DNA from: Campylobacter coli LMG 9860
GTDB taxonomy: Bacteria; Campylobacterota; Campylobacteria; Campylobacterales; Campylobacteraceae
DNA: 64,000 nt
NCBI RefSeq assembly: GCF_000254135.1
Contig: NZ_AINS01000033.1
Coordinates: 40,326 to 104,325 of the forward strand
Reading direction: 5' to 3'
The position numbers and the translations under genes are program-made. Shown here piece by piece: positions 19,377-28,709 of the stretch (within the stretch, counting starts at the first letter, position 1; every line of letters begins with the position of its first letter). Below the pieces are notes generated by a model. That model ran no database searches, was not told the origin of the DNA, and saw only the letters and a list, made by a program, of their open reading frames with translations.

Positions 19377-19525
19377 TGGGTTGGAATTTTAATTCTTTTT
19401 AAAGGAGTATTTTCTTTGCTTGTGTTTTGTTCTTGTTTTAAAGCATTATTTTGACTTGCAAAATCTATAAAATTTTGAGCAAAAAGTAAGGAAGATAATG
19501 ATATTGTGAAAAAAAATTTCAACAT
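19373..19525 (-). CDS. Small secreted protein, 50 residues, coupled to the TrmN6-like gene
   Basis: A 50-residue open frame from ATG at 19525 to TGA at 19373 that shares ATGA with the next gene. It starts MLKFFFTISLSSLLFAQ, which reads as a signal peptide with cleavage after LLFA, leaving a mature peptide of about 34 residues rich in Asn, Gln, Lys and Thr and ending KRIKIPTH. An AAGGAAAA sequence lies just upstream of the ATG. No conserved domain is recognised. I recall an annotated short exported protein, Cj0494, at this place. It may be a genuine periplasmic peptide or mainly serve translational coupling. Confidence 0.7.
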   Translation of the reverse strand: MLKFFFTISLSSLLFAQNFIDFASQNNALKQEQNTSKENTPLKRIKIPTH

Positions 19526-19575
19526 AATTTTCCTTGAAATTTATATTCTATTTAAGTTTATTTAAAAAATTTAAA

Positions 19576-19652
19576 TGGTGTCCACGGCGAGATTCGAACT
19601 CACGGCCTCAAAATTAGGAATTTTGCGCTCTATCCTGCTGAGCTACGAGGAC
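19576..19652 (-). tRNA. tRNA-Arg (anticodon CCU)
   Basis: A 77-base cloverleaf with encoded CCA. The anticodon stem CAAAA/TTTTG encloses the loop TTCCTAA, giving CCT, which reads AGG. The T arm is GTGAG-TTCGAAT-CTCGC. The acceptor stem has a T:T mismatch at pair 5:68. It lies just downstream of fusA on the same strand. Confidence 0.95.
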
Positions 19653-19656
19653 AGAA

Positions 19657-19674
19657 AGCGGGAAAAATCCCGCT
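19657..19674 (-). terminator. Short hairpin after fusA
   Basis: AGCGGG and CCCGCT form a 6-bp GC-rich stem with a 6-base loop, directly after the fusA stop and five bases before the tRNA-Arg 5' end. The T run after it is short (TTTC), so it could be a weak terminator or a processing hairpin between fusA and the tRNA. Confidence 0.5.
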
Positions 19675-19680
19675 AAAAAT

Positions 19681-21756
19681 TTAACCGTTTCTTTTTTTGA
19701 TGATTTCATCCGCAACATTTTTAGGAACTTCATCATAATGATCAAATTCCATAGAATAAGTCGCACGACCTTGAGTTTGACTTCTAAGATCAGTAGAATA
19801 ACCAAACATTTCAGCCAAAGGACAAAATGCTGTGATGATTTTATTTCCACCACGCTCATCCATGCTATTTACTTGACCACGGCGTTTGTTAAGATCTCCA
19901 ATAACATCGCCCATGTAATCTTCAGGAGTTTCTACTTCAACTTTCATCATAGGCTCTAAGATCACAGCACCTGCTTTTCTAGCACCTTCTTTAAAGCCCA
20001 TAGAAGCAGCAAGTTTAAACGCCATCTCAGATGAATCCACCTCGTGATAACTTCCATCATAAACAGTTACTTTAACATCTTCTACTGGATAACCTGCTAA
20101 AACACCATTTTGCAATGCTTCTTGAACACCTTTATCAACCGCAGGAATATATTCTTTTGGAATTACCCCACCTTTGATATCATTAACAAACTCATATCCA
20201 CTACCTGGCTCAAGTGGCTCAAGGCGTAAGAATACATGTCCGTATTGACCACGACCGCCTGATTGCTTAGCGTATTTGTATTCTTGTTCAACAGTTTTTC
20301 TAATGGTTTCGCGGTAAGCAACTTGAGGTTGTCCCACTTCAGCTTCCACTTTAAATTCACGAAGCATACGATCAACAATAATTTCAAGGTGTAATTCACC
20401 CATACCTGAAATGATAGTTTGGCCACTTTCTTCATCTGTAGAAACTCTAAAACTTGGATCTTCTTGTGCTAATTTATTTAAAGCAATAGACATTTTTTCT
20501 TGATCTGCTTTAGTTTTTGGTTCTACTGCAACAGAAATAACAGGATCTGGGAAATCCATTCTTTCAAGAATTACCTTATCTTTTTCACTTGCAAGAGTAT
20601 CCCCTGTTAAAGTATCTTTAAGTCCTACAACTGCACCGATTTCTCCTGCGTAAAGAACTTTAATTTCTTCTCTTTTATTAGAGTGCATTTTTAACAAACG
20701 ACCAATTCTTTCTTTTTTATCTTTGGTTGAGTTATAAGCATAAGAACCGCTTTCTAAACATCCACGATAAACACGCACGAAAGTAAGTTGTCCTACAAAT
20801 GGATCTGTCATAATTTTAAATGCAAGTCCTGCAAATTCGCCATCATCGGTTGATTTTACAGAAACTTCTGTGCCGTCTTCATATTCACCCTTGATATTTG
20901 CCACTTCATCAGGAGCTGGTAAATAAGCCACAACAGCATCAAGTAAAGGTTGAACACCCTTATTTTTAAATGCAGTTCCACAAAGCATAGGAACAATAGA
21001 AAGACTTAAACACCCTGCTTTAATACCAGTTTTAATTTCCTCAAGGCTTAATTCTTCACCGCCTAGATATTTTTCCATCAACTCATCTGAAGTTTCTGAA
21101 ACCGCTTCTATCATTTTAGTGCGATATTCTTCTGCTTTTTCTTTAAGCTCAGCAGGAATTTCTTTTTCTACATAATCTGTTGGCTTAGTATCATCTTCCC
21201 AAACTAAAGCTTTCATAGTTACAAGATCGATAACACCTTTGAAATTATCTTCAGCGCCGATTGGAATTTGAAGTGGAACTGGATTAGCTTTTAAGCGATT
21301 ACGAATTTGATCTTCTACATTATAGAAGTTTGCGCCGATTCTATCCATTTTATTTACAAAAACTATTCTTGGAACACCATATTTATTTGCTTGTCTCCAA
21401 ACAGTTTCGCTTTGAGGTTGCACCCCACCTACTGAACAAAATACTGCAACAGCACCATCAAGAACACGCATAGATCTTTCAACTTCTATGGTGAAATCCA
21501 CGTGGCCCGGAGTGTCTATAAGGTTAATTTGATGATCTTTCCAAAAACAAGTCGTCGCAGCAGAGGTAATAGTAATACCTCTTTCTTTTTCTTGCTCCAT
21601 CCAGTCCATAGTCGCAGCACCATCATGCACTTCGCCTATTTTATGACTCATACCTGTAAAGAAAAGAATTCTCTCACTTGTAGTTGTTTTTCCCGCATCA
21701 ATATGTGCAGCAATACCGATATTTCTAACCCTTTTTAAAGGAGTACTTCTAGACAT
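19681..21756 (-). CDS. fusA: Elongation factor G
   Basis: Translational GTPase that drives ribosomal translocation and, with RRF, recycling; 691 residues, normal length. The G domain has the P-loop [15 protein letters not shown], switch-region [26 protein letters not shown] and NKMD ([12 protein letters not shown]). The domain IV tip and the C-terminal domain are intact, ending [12 protein letters not shown]. It is the last protein gene of the str operon rpsL-rpsG-fusA; tuf is not adjacent here but sits in the rpoBC block. Start ATG follows AAGGAGAAAAA. Confidence 0.99.
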   Translation of the reverse strand: MSRSTPLKRVRNIGIAAHIDAGKTTTSERILFFTGMSHKIGEVHDGAATMDWMEQEKERGITITSAATTCFWKDHQINLIDTPGHVDFTIEVERSMRVLDGAVAVFCSVGGVQPQSETVWRQANKYGVPRIVFVNKMDRIGANFYNVEDQIRNRLKANPVPLQIPIGAEDNFKGVIDLVTMKALVWEDDTKPTDYVEKEIPAELKEKAEEYRTKMIEAVSETSDELMEKYLGGEELSLEEIKTGIKAGCLSLSIVPMLCGTAFKNKGVQPLLDAVVAYLPAPDEVANIKGEYEDGTEVSVKSTDDGEFAGLAFKIMTDPFVGQLTFVRVYRGCLESGSYAYNSTKDKKERIGRLLKMHSNKREEIKVLYAGEIGAVVGLKDTLTGDTLASEKDKVILERMDFPDPVISVAVEPKTKADQEKMSIALNKLAQEDPSFRVSTDEESGQTIISGMGELHLEIIVDRMLREFKVEAEVGQPQVAYRETIRKTVEQEYKYAKQSGGRGQYGHVFLRLEPLEPGSGYEFVNDIKGGVIPKEYIPAVDKGVQEALQNGVLAGYPVEDVKVTVYDGSYHEVDSSEMAFKLAASMGFKEGARKAGAVILEPMMKVEVETPEDYMGDVIGDLNKRRGQVNSMDERGGNKIITAFCPLAEMFGYSTDLRSQTQGRATYSMEFDHYDEVPKNVADEIIKKRNG

Positions 21757-21768
21757 TTTTTCTCCTTC

Positions 21769-22263
<495 letters not shown>

Positions 22264-22308
22264 TTACTCAAACAAAATCAAATCTAACGGATTTGTCTGT
22301 CTAAAAAA

Positions 22309-22692
22309 TTACTTAGCACTTGCTTTAGGGCGTTTTGCACCATATTTAGAACGAGAAACTGTTCTTTTTGCAACACCCGCAGTATCAAGCGCACCACGCA
22401 CGATGTGATATTTCACACCTGGTAAGTCTTTTACCCTACCCCCACGCACTAAAACAATGCTGTGTTCTTGTAGGTTGTGACCTTCACCGCCGATATAGCT
22501 AATCACTTCAAAGCCGCTAGTAAGTCTTACTTTGGCAACTTTTCTTAATGCTGAGTTTGGTTTTCTAGGAGTTGTTGTATAAACCCTAGTGCAAACTCCC
22601 CTTCTTTGTGGGCAATTTTTAAGCGCTGGAGATTTAGATTTTTCTAAAACTTTTTTGCGCTCTTTTCTAACCAATTGATTTATGGTAGGCAC
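22309..22692 (-). CDS. rpsL: 30S ribosomal protein S12
   Basis: Decoding-centre protein of the 30S subunit; 127 residues. The loop [18 protein letters not shown] keeps the lysine at the position equivalent to E. coli K42/K43, and the second loop [17 protein letters not shown] keeps the lysine at K87/K88. Both are the residues changed in common streptomycin-resistant mutants, so the sequence reads as wild type. First gene of the str operon; the promoter should lie in the AT-rich gap 22693-22831. Confidence 0.99.
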   Translation of the reverse strand: MPTINQLVRKERKKVLEKSKSPALKNCPQRRGVCTRVYTTTPRKPNSALRKVAKVRLTSGFEVISYIGGEGHNLQEHSIVLVRGGRVKDLPGVKYHIVRGALDTAGVAKRTVSRSKYGAKRPKASAK

Positions 22693-22831
22693 AATAATTC
22701 CTTTCTTTAAAAAATATAATAAACTTTAGATGATATCTAAATTTTACTTACAAAAATATAAACTAGAGATGTTTTAGTAGTGACTAAAATTAAAAATCCT
22801 ATCCCATCTAAAACTAGATGAGATAATAAAA

Positions 22832-24271
22832 TTATTGTTTATTGGTATTATATTGCAGATAAACTACATGAGTAGCTAAATACTCTTCAAGACCATGTTT
22901 TCCATCAGCTCCACCTATGCCACTTTTTCTAAAACCTGCGTGAAAACCTTGCATGGCTTCAAAATTTTCACGGTTTATATAAGTTTCGCCAAATTTAATT
23001 TCTCTACTGGCTCTCATAGCTATATCTAAATTTTGCGTATAAATAGAACTTGTAAGTCCATATTCACAATCATTTGCCATGTCAATTGCTTCATCAAGTG
23101 TATCAAATTTAACAATAGGCAAAATCGGAGCAAAAATTTCTTTTTGCATAATCTCATCTTCGTGTTTAACATTAGTAAGAACGCTTGCAGGAAAATAATA
23201 TCCACTTGTATCGGTGATTTTTCCACCACATTCTACAACTGCTCCTTTATCCGTGGCTCTTTGAAGCATTGCTAAAGCATTATCAACCCCTGTTTGATTG
23301 ACAAGCGGTCCCATATCAAAATCACCCTTTAAAGTATTTCCAACGCTTACCTTACTCATGGCTTTTACAAATTTATCTACAAATTCATCATAAACACTTG
23401 TATGCACATAAGCTCTTTCAGCACAATTGCAAACTTGTCCGTTATTACAAATTCTACTTGCCTTAATCGCCTCTACTGCCAAATCAATATCCGCATCTTT
23501 GCACACTATAGCCGGTGCTTTTCCACCAAGCTCCAAAGAAACTTTAATGATATTTTTAGCCGCAGCTTCCATTACTCTAATCCCTGCTTCAACACTTCCA
23601 GTAAGACTTACCATACCTATATTTTCATTGCTTGATAATTCATGTCCTACTACACTGCCTTTACCTGCAACCAAATTAAATACACCTTTTGGCAAAGAAC
23701 TTTGCGAAACAAGCTTTGCAAATTCAAAAGCATTGTTTGGAGTTTCACTGCTTGGCTTTATAACAATAGTATTTCCTGTTAGTAAAGCAGGTGCCATCTT
23801 CCTTGCGATTAAGAAAAATGGAAAATTCCAAGGTAAAATTCCACCAATTACCCCAATAGCACTTTTATATAAATATATATGTTCATTAGCTCTATCACTT
23901 TGTATGATTTCACCCTCATATCTTCTAGCCCATTCGGCCGTATAATCCATATAATCTGCTGTAAAACTAATCTCCACACTAGCTAAAGATCTAGTTTTTC
24001 CTTGCTCTTGCATTAAAATTTCTGTTAAGAAATTAGCATTTTTGCGTATTAAACTAGCTATTTCTTTTAAATGATTTGCTCTCTCAATCGCTGGCTTGGC
24101 CTCCCAAGATTTTTGTGCTTTTTTGGCTGCTTCAATCGCTCTTTTAGTATCTTCTAAAGAAGCACTCGCTACTTTTGAAATGACTTCTTTAGTAGCTGGA
24201 TTTAAAACTTCGATAAAATCCCCATTATGTGGGATAAATTCCCCATCAATATAATTTAAATAAGTTGTCAT
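22832..24271 (-). CDS. ald: NAD(P)-dependent aldehyde dehydrogenase of the fucose operon (lactaldehyde dehydrogenase type), intact
   Basis: Oxidises an aldehyde to an acid; by context it turns L-lactaldehyde from fucose cleavage into lactate. The 479 residues are full length for the family. LGGILPWNFPFF-type motif GGILPWNFPFFLIARK, cofactor lysine in NTIVIKPSSETP, catalytic Glu in VSLELGGKAP near 250 and catalytic Cys in NNGQVCNCAERAYV near 284 are all present. ATG at 24271 follows AAAAGGAGAAAAA. Last gene of the fucose operon, 13 bases after the mutarotase gene. I recall the NCTC 11168 version as two fragments (Cj0489/Cj0490); here the frame is unbroken. Confidence 0.95.
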   Translation of the reverse strand: MTTYLNYIDGEFIPHNGDFIEVLNPATKEVISKVASASLEDTKRAIEAAKKAQKSWEAKPAIERANHLKEIASLIRKNANFLTEILMQEQGKTRSLASVEISFTADYMDYTAEWARRYEGEIIQSDRANEHIYLYKSAIGVIGGILPWNFPFFLIARKMAPALLTGNTIVIKPSSETPNNAFEFAKLVSQSSLPKGVFNLVAGKGSVVGHELSSNENIGMVSLTGSVEAGIRVMEAAAKNIIKVSLELGGKAPAIVCKDADIDLAVEAIKASRICNNGQVCNCAERAYVHTSVYDEFVDKFVKAMSKVSVGNTLKGDFDMGPLVNQTGVDNALAMLQRATDKGAVVECGGKITDTSGYYFPASVLTNVKHEDEIMQKEIFAPILPIVKFDTLDEAIDMANDCEYGLTSSIYTQNLDIAMRASREIKFGETYINRENFEAMQGFHAGFRKSGIGGADGKHGLEEYLATHVVYLQYNTNKQ

Positions 24272-24284
24272 TTTTTCTCCTTTT

Positions 24285-24602
24285 TTAGTCTAAGTGAAAC
24301 ACTTCTTCCATATTTAGCCACTTTTGTCCTGCATAGCCTAAAGATATTTGACAAGGATCTGTTACTTTCCACCATTTTTGTGTGTTTTCATCTCTTGCCA
24401 TTTTAGCTATATCCGCTTCAAAATCAGCACCTACATATTCAAAATATGCAAATAAATATTCTCCGAACAAATAAATGGAATAATTTTGCATATTGCATTT
24501 CTTAATCATCTCGCAAACCCCTTCATAAGGCTTTGCGTGAAGATTTTTATATTCCTCTATTTTTTCCTTTTTTATCTTTATGATTTGGCCATATCTTTGC
24601 AT
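24285..24602 (-). CDS. L-rhamnose mutarotase-like protein, probable L-fucose mutarotase
   Basis: Dimeric ferredoxin-like protein of the RhaM/DUF718 family that interconverts sugar anomers. The 105 residues begin MQRYGQIIKIKKEKIEEYKNLHA and contain the conserved NYSIYLFGEYLFAYFEYVG and, near the end, WWKVTDPCQISL. In the fucose operon it would speed conversion of alpha- to beta-L-fucose for the dehydrogenase. Its start overlaps the lactonase gene by 25 bases. Corresponds to Cj0488. It is not related in sequence to E. coli FucU. Confidence 0.88.
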   Translation of the reverse strand: MQRYGQIIKIKKEKIEEYKNLHAKPYEGVCEMIKKCNMQNYSIYLFGEYLFAYFEYVGADFEADIAKMARDENTQKWWKVTDPCQISLGYAGQKWLNMEEVFHLD

Positions 24603-25372
24603 CTATCCTCCTTGTAAATTGATAAAGCATTTTGATAAAATATCTTATTTAAGTTTTTGAAAATTTTACTTTCTATGATGAGTTTAGCCCACTTAGCTGG
24701 AGCTATTTTTGCCACAGGATAATTGCTACCAAATATGAATTTATCTTCACTAAAATTTTCTTTAAAAAAAGCAAAAAGCTCATAAATAAATTCCTTTGAG
24801 GTTTGTTCTGAAAAATCATCTGGAACCGAAAGCTTAATATATAAATTTGGAAATTTTTTCAAAAGATTTAAATCTTTTTTATACTCATTTAAACGATCTA
24901 TTTTTGGACTTCCTAGATGATTTAAAACCACTTTTAAATTTGGATTTTTATTTAAAAATTTTTCTAAAAAACTGAGTTCTTCATTTTTCATACAAGCTTC
25001 AAAAGGTATATTGAAAGTTTTTAAAATTTCTATTTTTTCTTCAAAATCTGCTTCAAATAGTCTTTTAGCTTCTTTTTTACTCGTGTGCATTACTTCCCTA
25101 AAAGAGCTAAGTTCTTCTTTATATTTTAAATCCGCTAAACAAAGCAAAAGATTATGAAGCTTTTTTTGCTCTAAAGCAAATAAAGCTTCCTTTTCTAAAT
25201 CATCGCTATTGGTTTCAACATACATAGCACCTAAAAATTCAAATCCTTCATATTCTTCTTTTGCTCTAAAAAAATCATAATTTTGCTCTAATTTTTCATT
25301 GCCTTTTAACCATGAAATAGACATTTTATCCAAATCCCAAAGATGCAAATGTGCATCAAAAATCTTTTGCAT
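24578..25372 (-). CDS. Amidohydrolase-2 family lactonase, probable L-fuconolactone hydrolase
   Basis: TIM-barrel metal hydrolase of the COG3618 type; the characterised family members open L-fucono-1,5-lactone. The 264 residues start MQKIFDAHLHLWDLDKMSISW, with the HxH metal motif at 8-10 and the W residues typical of the family. Other sites are NHLGSPKID near 155 (His) and FIFGSNYPVAKIAP near 228. By position it acts after FucX and before the dehydratase. It begins one base after fucP. Corresponds to Cj0487. Confidence 0.88.
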   Translation of the reverse strand: MQKIFDAHLHLWDLDKMSISWLKGNEKLEQNYDFFRAKEEYEGFEFLGAMYVETNSDDLEKEALFALEQKKLHNLLLCLADLKYKEELSSFREVMHTSKKEAKRLFEADFEEKIEILKTFNIPFEACMKNEELSFLEKFLNKNPNLKVVLNHLGSPKIDRLNEYKKDLNLLKKFPNLYIKLSVPDDFSEQTSKEFIYELFAFFKENFSEDKFIFGSNYPVAKIAPAKWAKLIIESKIFKNLNKIFYQNALSIYKEDRCKDMAKS

Positions 25373-25373
25373 T

Positions 25374-26615
25374 TTAAGCCTTTATCTTTGAGCCAACAAA
25401 ACCATACCAAGCCACATATAAAAATAAAGGTGCCATTGCTAAATACCCCATACCTGTGCCATAATGATCATTAATAAAACCTATAATTAAAGGCATAATC
25501 GCTCCACCTACTATACTCATTACAAGCAAAGAACCGCCTAGTTTTACTTGATTTAAAGGCAAATTCTTTGTTGCAACTGCAAAAATAGTAGGAAAAGAGA
25601 TAGACATAAAGAAAAATAAAGCAATTAAAAGAATAGTACTTAAAAAACCACTCGTAAAATACAAGCCAAAGCATATGAGTACATTAATTAAAGAATAAAG
25701 TCCTAAAATTTTCTCACCTTTAATCACTTTCATCAAAGGAGTAGAAACAATACGTCCTAGCATAAATGCAACCAAAGCTATAGAAAAATAATAAGCAGCT
25801 TGCGCATCTTTTAATCCTTCATTATGATCTACTACATAATTAATAAAAAACGCCCCTGCTGCAACTTGATTTGCTATATATGAAAATTGCGCTAAAAGTC
25901 CTAAATTAAAATGTCTGTGTTTAAAAACATGTATAGGCTTAGAATCATCTTTTTGTTTATAATCATCACTTACCGCACTTCCTTCTGGAAGCTTATTTAG
26001 AACAAAAGCAATTAAAATCAAAATAACAATAGCAGCAATTCCTACATAAACAAGCTGAACATTACCCATATTGGCTAGCAATGCAGCTTCGATTTGCTCC
26101 GCACTCGCACCCTCTTCTTGCTTGGTAATAGATAAAAATAAAGCTCCACCTATAATAGGTCCTACAAATTGTCCCAAACCATTAAAACTTTGTGCGGCAT
26201 TGATTCTAAAACTTGCATTTTTTTCATCTCCAAGTTTTACCATGTAAGGATTTGCACTAGTTTCTAAAGAACCAATGCCACAAGCTAAAACAAAAAACGC
26301 AAATAAAAACAAATGAAAAGAAGCTAAATTTGTAGCAGGTATAATAAGCAAAGCCCCTACAGCATAAAGTGCTAAACCGAAAATAATCCCCATTTTATAA
26401 GAATACTTATTGGCTATATAACCCGCTGGCAAGGCTATGATAAAATAAGCTCCAAAATAAGCAAATTGTAAAAATCCACTTTCATGCTGGCTAATGTGAA
26501 GATGATTTTGAAAATTTTTATTCATTACATCGATAAGCCCATAACTTACTCCCCATAAAAAGAAAAGAGAAGTCACCAAAACAATAGCTATTTTTATATT
26601 CTTAGAATCAGTCAT
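25374..26615 (-). CDS. fucP: L-fucose:H+ symporter (MFS, FucP family)
   Basis: Twelve-helix inner-membrane permease of the fucose/glucose/galactose MFS family; 413 residues. It shows FFLWGVSYGLIDVMNKNFQ in helix 1 (the FucP-type LWG and N/M residues), then SGFLQFAYFGAYFIIALPAGY, and GIGSLETSANPYMVKLG where the family has the conserved E/N substrate-site residues. QSFNGLGQFVGPIIG is helix 5. C. jejuni strains need FucP for growth on fucose. Embedded between FucX (10 bases) and the lactonase (1 base). Corresponds to Cj0486. Confidence 0.95.
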   Translation of the reverse strand: MTDSKNIKIAIVLVTSLFFLWGVSYGLIDVMNKNFQNHLHISQHESGFLQFAYFGAYFIIALPAGYIANKYSYKMGIIFGLALYAVGALLIIPATNLASFHLFLFAFFVLACGIGSLETSANPYMVKLGDEKNASFRINAAQSFNGLGQFVGPIIGGALFLSITKQEEGASAEQIEAALLANMGNVQLVYVGIAAIVILILIAFVLNKLPEGSAVSDDYKQKDDSKPIHVFKHRHFNLGLLAQFSYIANQVAAGAFFINYVVDHNEGLKDAQAAYYFSIALVAFMLGRIVSTPLMKVIKGEKILGLYSLINVLICFGLYFTSGFLSTILLIALFFFMSISFPTIFAVATKNLPLNQVKLGGSLLVMSIVGGAIMPLIIGFINDHYGTGMGYLAMAPLFLYVAWYGFVGSKIKA

Positions 26616-26625
26616 TTTTTACTCC

Positions 26626-27414
26626 TTAAATTTCATCCCAATTCAATGCTCTATCCAAATGAACATAACCTCCATCTGGCATTAAAATTTGTCCTGTAGT
26701 ATGTGAAGCCAAAGGACTAAGTGTAAAAACTGCAGTATTTGCAATCTCTTCTATAGTGGTAAAACGATGTCCTAAAGGTATAGTTTTTGCGATTTTCTCA
26801 TATTGCTCTTTAGGGTTAGGGAAATTTTGCAACCATTTTTCATAAAGAGGAGTCATAACTTCAGCTGGTGCTATGGCATTTACTCTAACACTATCTTTAG
26901 CAAAAGCACAAGCCCATTCCCTAGTAAAACCTATTTGAGCAGCTTTTGCCGAAGCATAAGCTGAAGTTCTTCCTTGTCCTGTGATACCTGTTTTACTCAC
27001 TATATTTAAAATACTGCCTTGCTCTTTTTTAATATAAGGCAAACACTCTTTTGCCATAGCATAATAATGAAAAAGATTGTTTTCGTAAGATTTAATCAAA
27101 TCTTTAGTGCTTGTGTTTTCAATATGCAAATTATCATTTGCACCTGCATTATTTACAAGGGCATAAATTCCACCATGTTTTGTAACAACTTTTTTTATAA
27201 GTTCTTCAATTTGTTCATAATTTTTTAGATCAATTTCATAAAATTCATAGCTTTTGCATAAATTTTTTAATTCTTCGTCGTGCTCTTTAGGCATAGATCT
27301 TGAAAAAACTACAGGAATTCCACCCTCCATAGCCCATAATTTAGCAATACCATAACCAATGCCTTTAGCACCACCTGTAATAATACAAACCTTATTTTTA
27401 ATTTTTAAATCCAT
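26626..27414 (-). CDS. fucX: L-fucose dehydrogenase (SDR family, FucX)
   Basis: Short-chain dehydrogenase that oxidises L-fucose (and D-arabinose in published work on C. jejuni) to the lactone. The 262 residues carry the cofactor motif CIITGGAKGIGYGIAKLW near 12, the NNAG motif (LVNNAGAND), the catalytic Ser in LNIVSKTG and the YxxxK in SAYASAKAAQIG near 153. The C-terminus has ILMPDGGYVHLDRA. It is the first enzyme of the non-phosphorylative route, since no fucose isomerase or kinase gene is present in the operon. Corresponds to Cj0485. Confidence 0.93.
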   Translation of the reverse strand: MDLKIKNKVCIITGGAKGIGYGIAKLWAMEGGIPVVFSRSMPKEHDEELKNLCKSYEFYEIDLKNYEQIEELIKKVVTKHGGIYALVNNAGANDNLHIENTSTKDLIKSYENNLFHYYAMAKECLPYIKKEQGSILNIVSKTGITGQGRTSAYASAKAAQIGFTREWACAFAKDSVRVNAIAPAEVMTPLYEKWLQNFPNPKEQYEKIAKTIPLGHRFTTIEEIANTAVFTLSPLASHTTGQILMPDGGYVHLDRALNWDEI

Positions 27415-27428
27415 TTATTCTCCTTTAT

Positions 27429-28700
27429 CTAATTTAAAGTCATTTTTAAATGCACTAATATCAATACGCCTAAAACTGCTATTAATGCTAGTGTTATAAG
27501 TCCAAACTCAACCCCAAAATGATTTTCTATGTATGTTTTTAAAGTCGGTGCGACAAAACCACCTAAATTTCCTAAAGACCCTATAAGTGCGATAGCAGCT
27601 GCACCACCTTTTCCCTTTAAAACTTGAGTTGGTAAATTCCAAAATATAGGCTGAATTACGATAAAACCTATAACAGCCAAGCTAATAAAAAATAAAAATG
27701 GTGCTAAATTCGCAACAAAAGTCGAAGCTATCATGCTTAAACTTGCTAATAATAAAAATAAAATCGCATATAAATTCCAAGAGCGTTTTTTATCCGCCAA
27801 TGAGGTAAATATTGGCAAGGCGATAAAAACAAAAATCCAAGGAATAGCATTTAAAAGCCCTACTTCAAAACCCACATTTATTTGCAATATTTGAGCTATT
27901 TTACTTGGTAAATAAAAAAGAACGCCATAAACGCTTAATTGTATGCAAAAATAAACAAATACAAATTTCCATACTAAAATATTTTTAAAAATATCCTTGA
28001 TAGAATAATCTTTTGCCTTGGAATTACAAATTTCTATATTTTTTAATAAAACAGTTTTTTCTTTTACATCCAACCATTTAGCATCTTTTGGGTAAGAGTC
28101 AAGATAAAACAAACAAAAAACACCCACCAAAACAGTAATTCCGCCCTCGATTAAAAACATCCACTGCCAATTTTTAAAATACATATTTGGTGCATAATCA
28201 AGTATAAAACCACTGATTAAAGAACCAAAAACAAAAGCTATAGGCACACCCATTTGATAAATTCCATAAGCTTTTGATCGATATATAGCTGGAAAAAAAT
28301 AACTAAGATACAAAATAATCCCTGGACTAAAACCTGCTTCAGTCAACCCTAGAAAAAACCTTAATATATAAAAACTTGTTTCTCCTTGTATAAAAATCAT
28401 AGCCATAGTTACAAGTCCCCAAGTGATCATTATGCGACTTAACCAAATCTTAGCTCCTAATTTATGCAAAAGTAAATTTGAAGGCACTTCAAACAAAGCA
28501 TAACCAACAAAAAATATCCCAGCACCCAAAGCATACGCAGTTTCGCTAATACCCGCATCCATTTCGATGTGAGATTTCACAAAACTAATATTTGTCCTAT
28601 CAAGCATAGAAAGACAAAACATCAAAACAATTAAAGGTAGAATACGCCAAGATATTTTCTTACAAACCAGCTCTAATTTTGTTAATTTTAAATGCCCCAT
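27429..28700 (-). CDS. MFS transporter of the anion:cation symporter (ACS) family
   Basis: Twelve-helix transporter of the phthalate/galactarate/hexuronate type; 423 residues. The N-terminus has the family sequence ILPLIVLMFCLSMLDRTNISF, and RFFLGLTEAGFSPGIILYLSYFF with the ACS-type EAG/PG pattern lies near 120. Members carry sugar acids and other organic anions, so a role in importing fuconate, altronate-like acids or a pathway intermediate is plausible alongside FucP. Spacing of 9 and 14 bases to its neighbours puts it in the operon. Corresponds to Cj0484. Substrate not settled. Confidence 0.85.
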   Translation of the reverse strand: MGHLKLTKLELVCKKISWRILPLIVLMFCLSMLDRTNISFVKSHIEMDAGISETAYALGAGIFFVGYALFEVPSNLLLHKLGAKIWLSRIMITWGLVTMAMIFIQGETSFYILRFFLGLTEAGFSPGIILYLSYFFPAIYRSKAYGIYQMGVPIAFVFGSLISGFILDYAPNMYFKNWQWMFLIEGGITVLVGVFCLFYLDSYPKDAKWLDVKEKTVLLKNIEICNSKAKDYSIKDIFKNILVWKFVFVYFCIQLSVYGVLFYLPSKIAQILQINVGFEVGLLNAIPWIFVFIALPIFTSLADKKRSWNLYAILFLLLASLSMIASTFVANLAPFLFFISLAVIGFIVIQPIFWNLPTQVLKGKGGAAAIALIGSLGNLGGFVAPTLKTYIENHFGVEFGLITLALIAVLGVLILVHLKMTLN

Positions 28701-28709
28701 TTTTAGTCC

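Noticed and set aside
22309..22692. Streptomycin-resistance change in rpsL
   Set aside because: Both loop lysines (TPRKPNS and VKDLPG neighbourhoods) are the wild-type residues.
23427..23945. 172-residue open frame opposite ald
   Set aside because: Antisense shadow of a strongly conserved gene; its Leu/Ser-rich composition is typical of such shadows.
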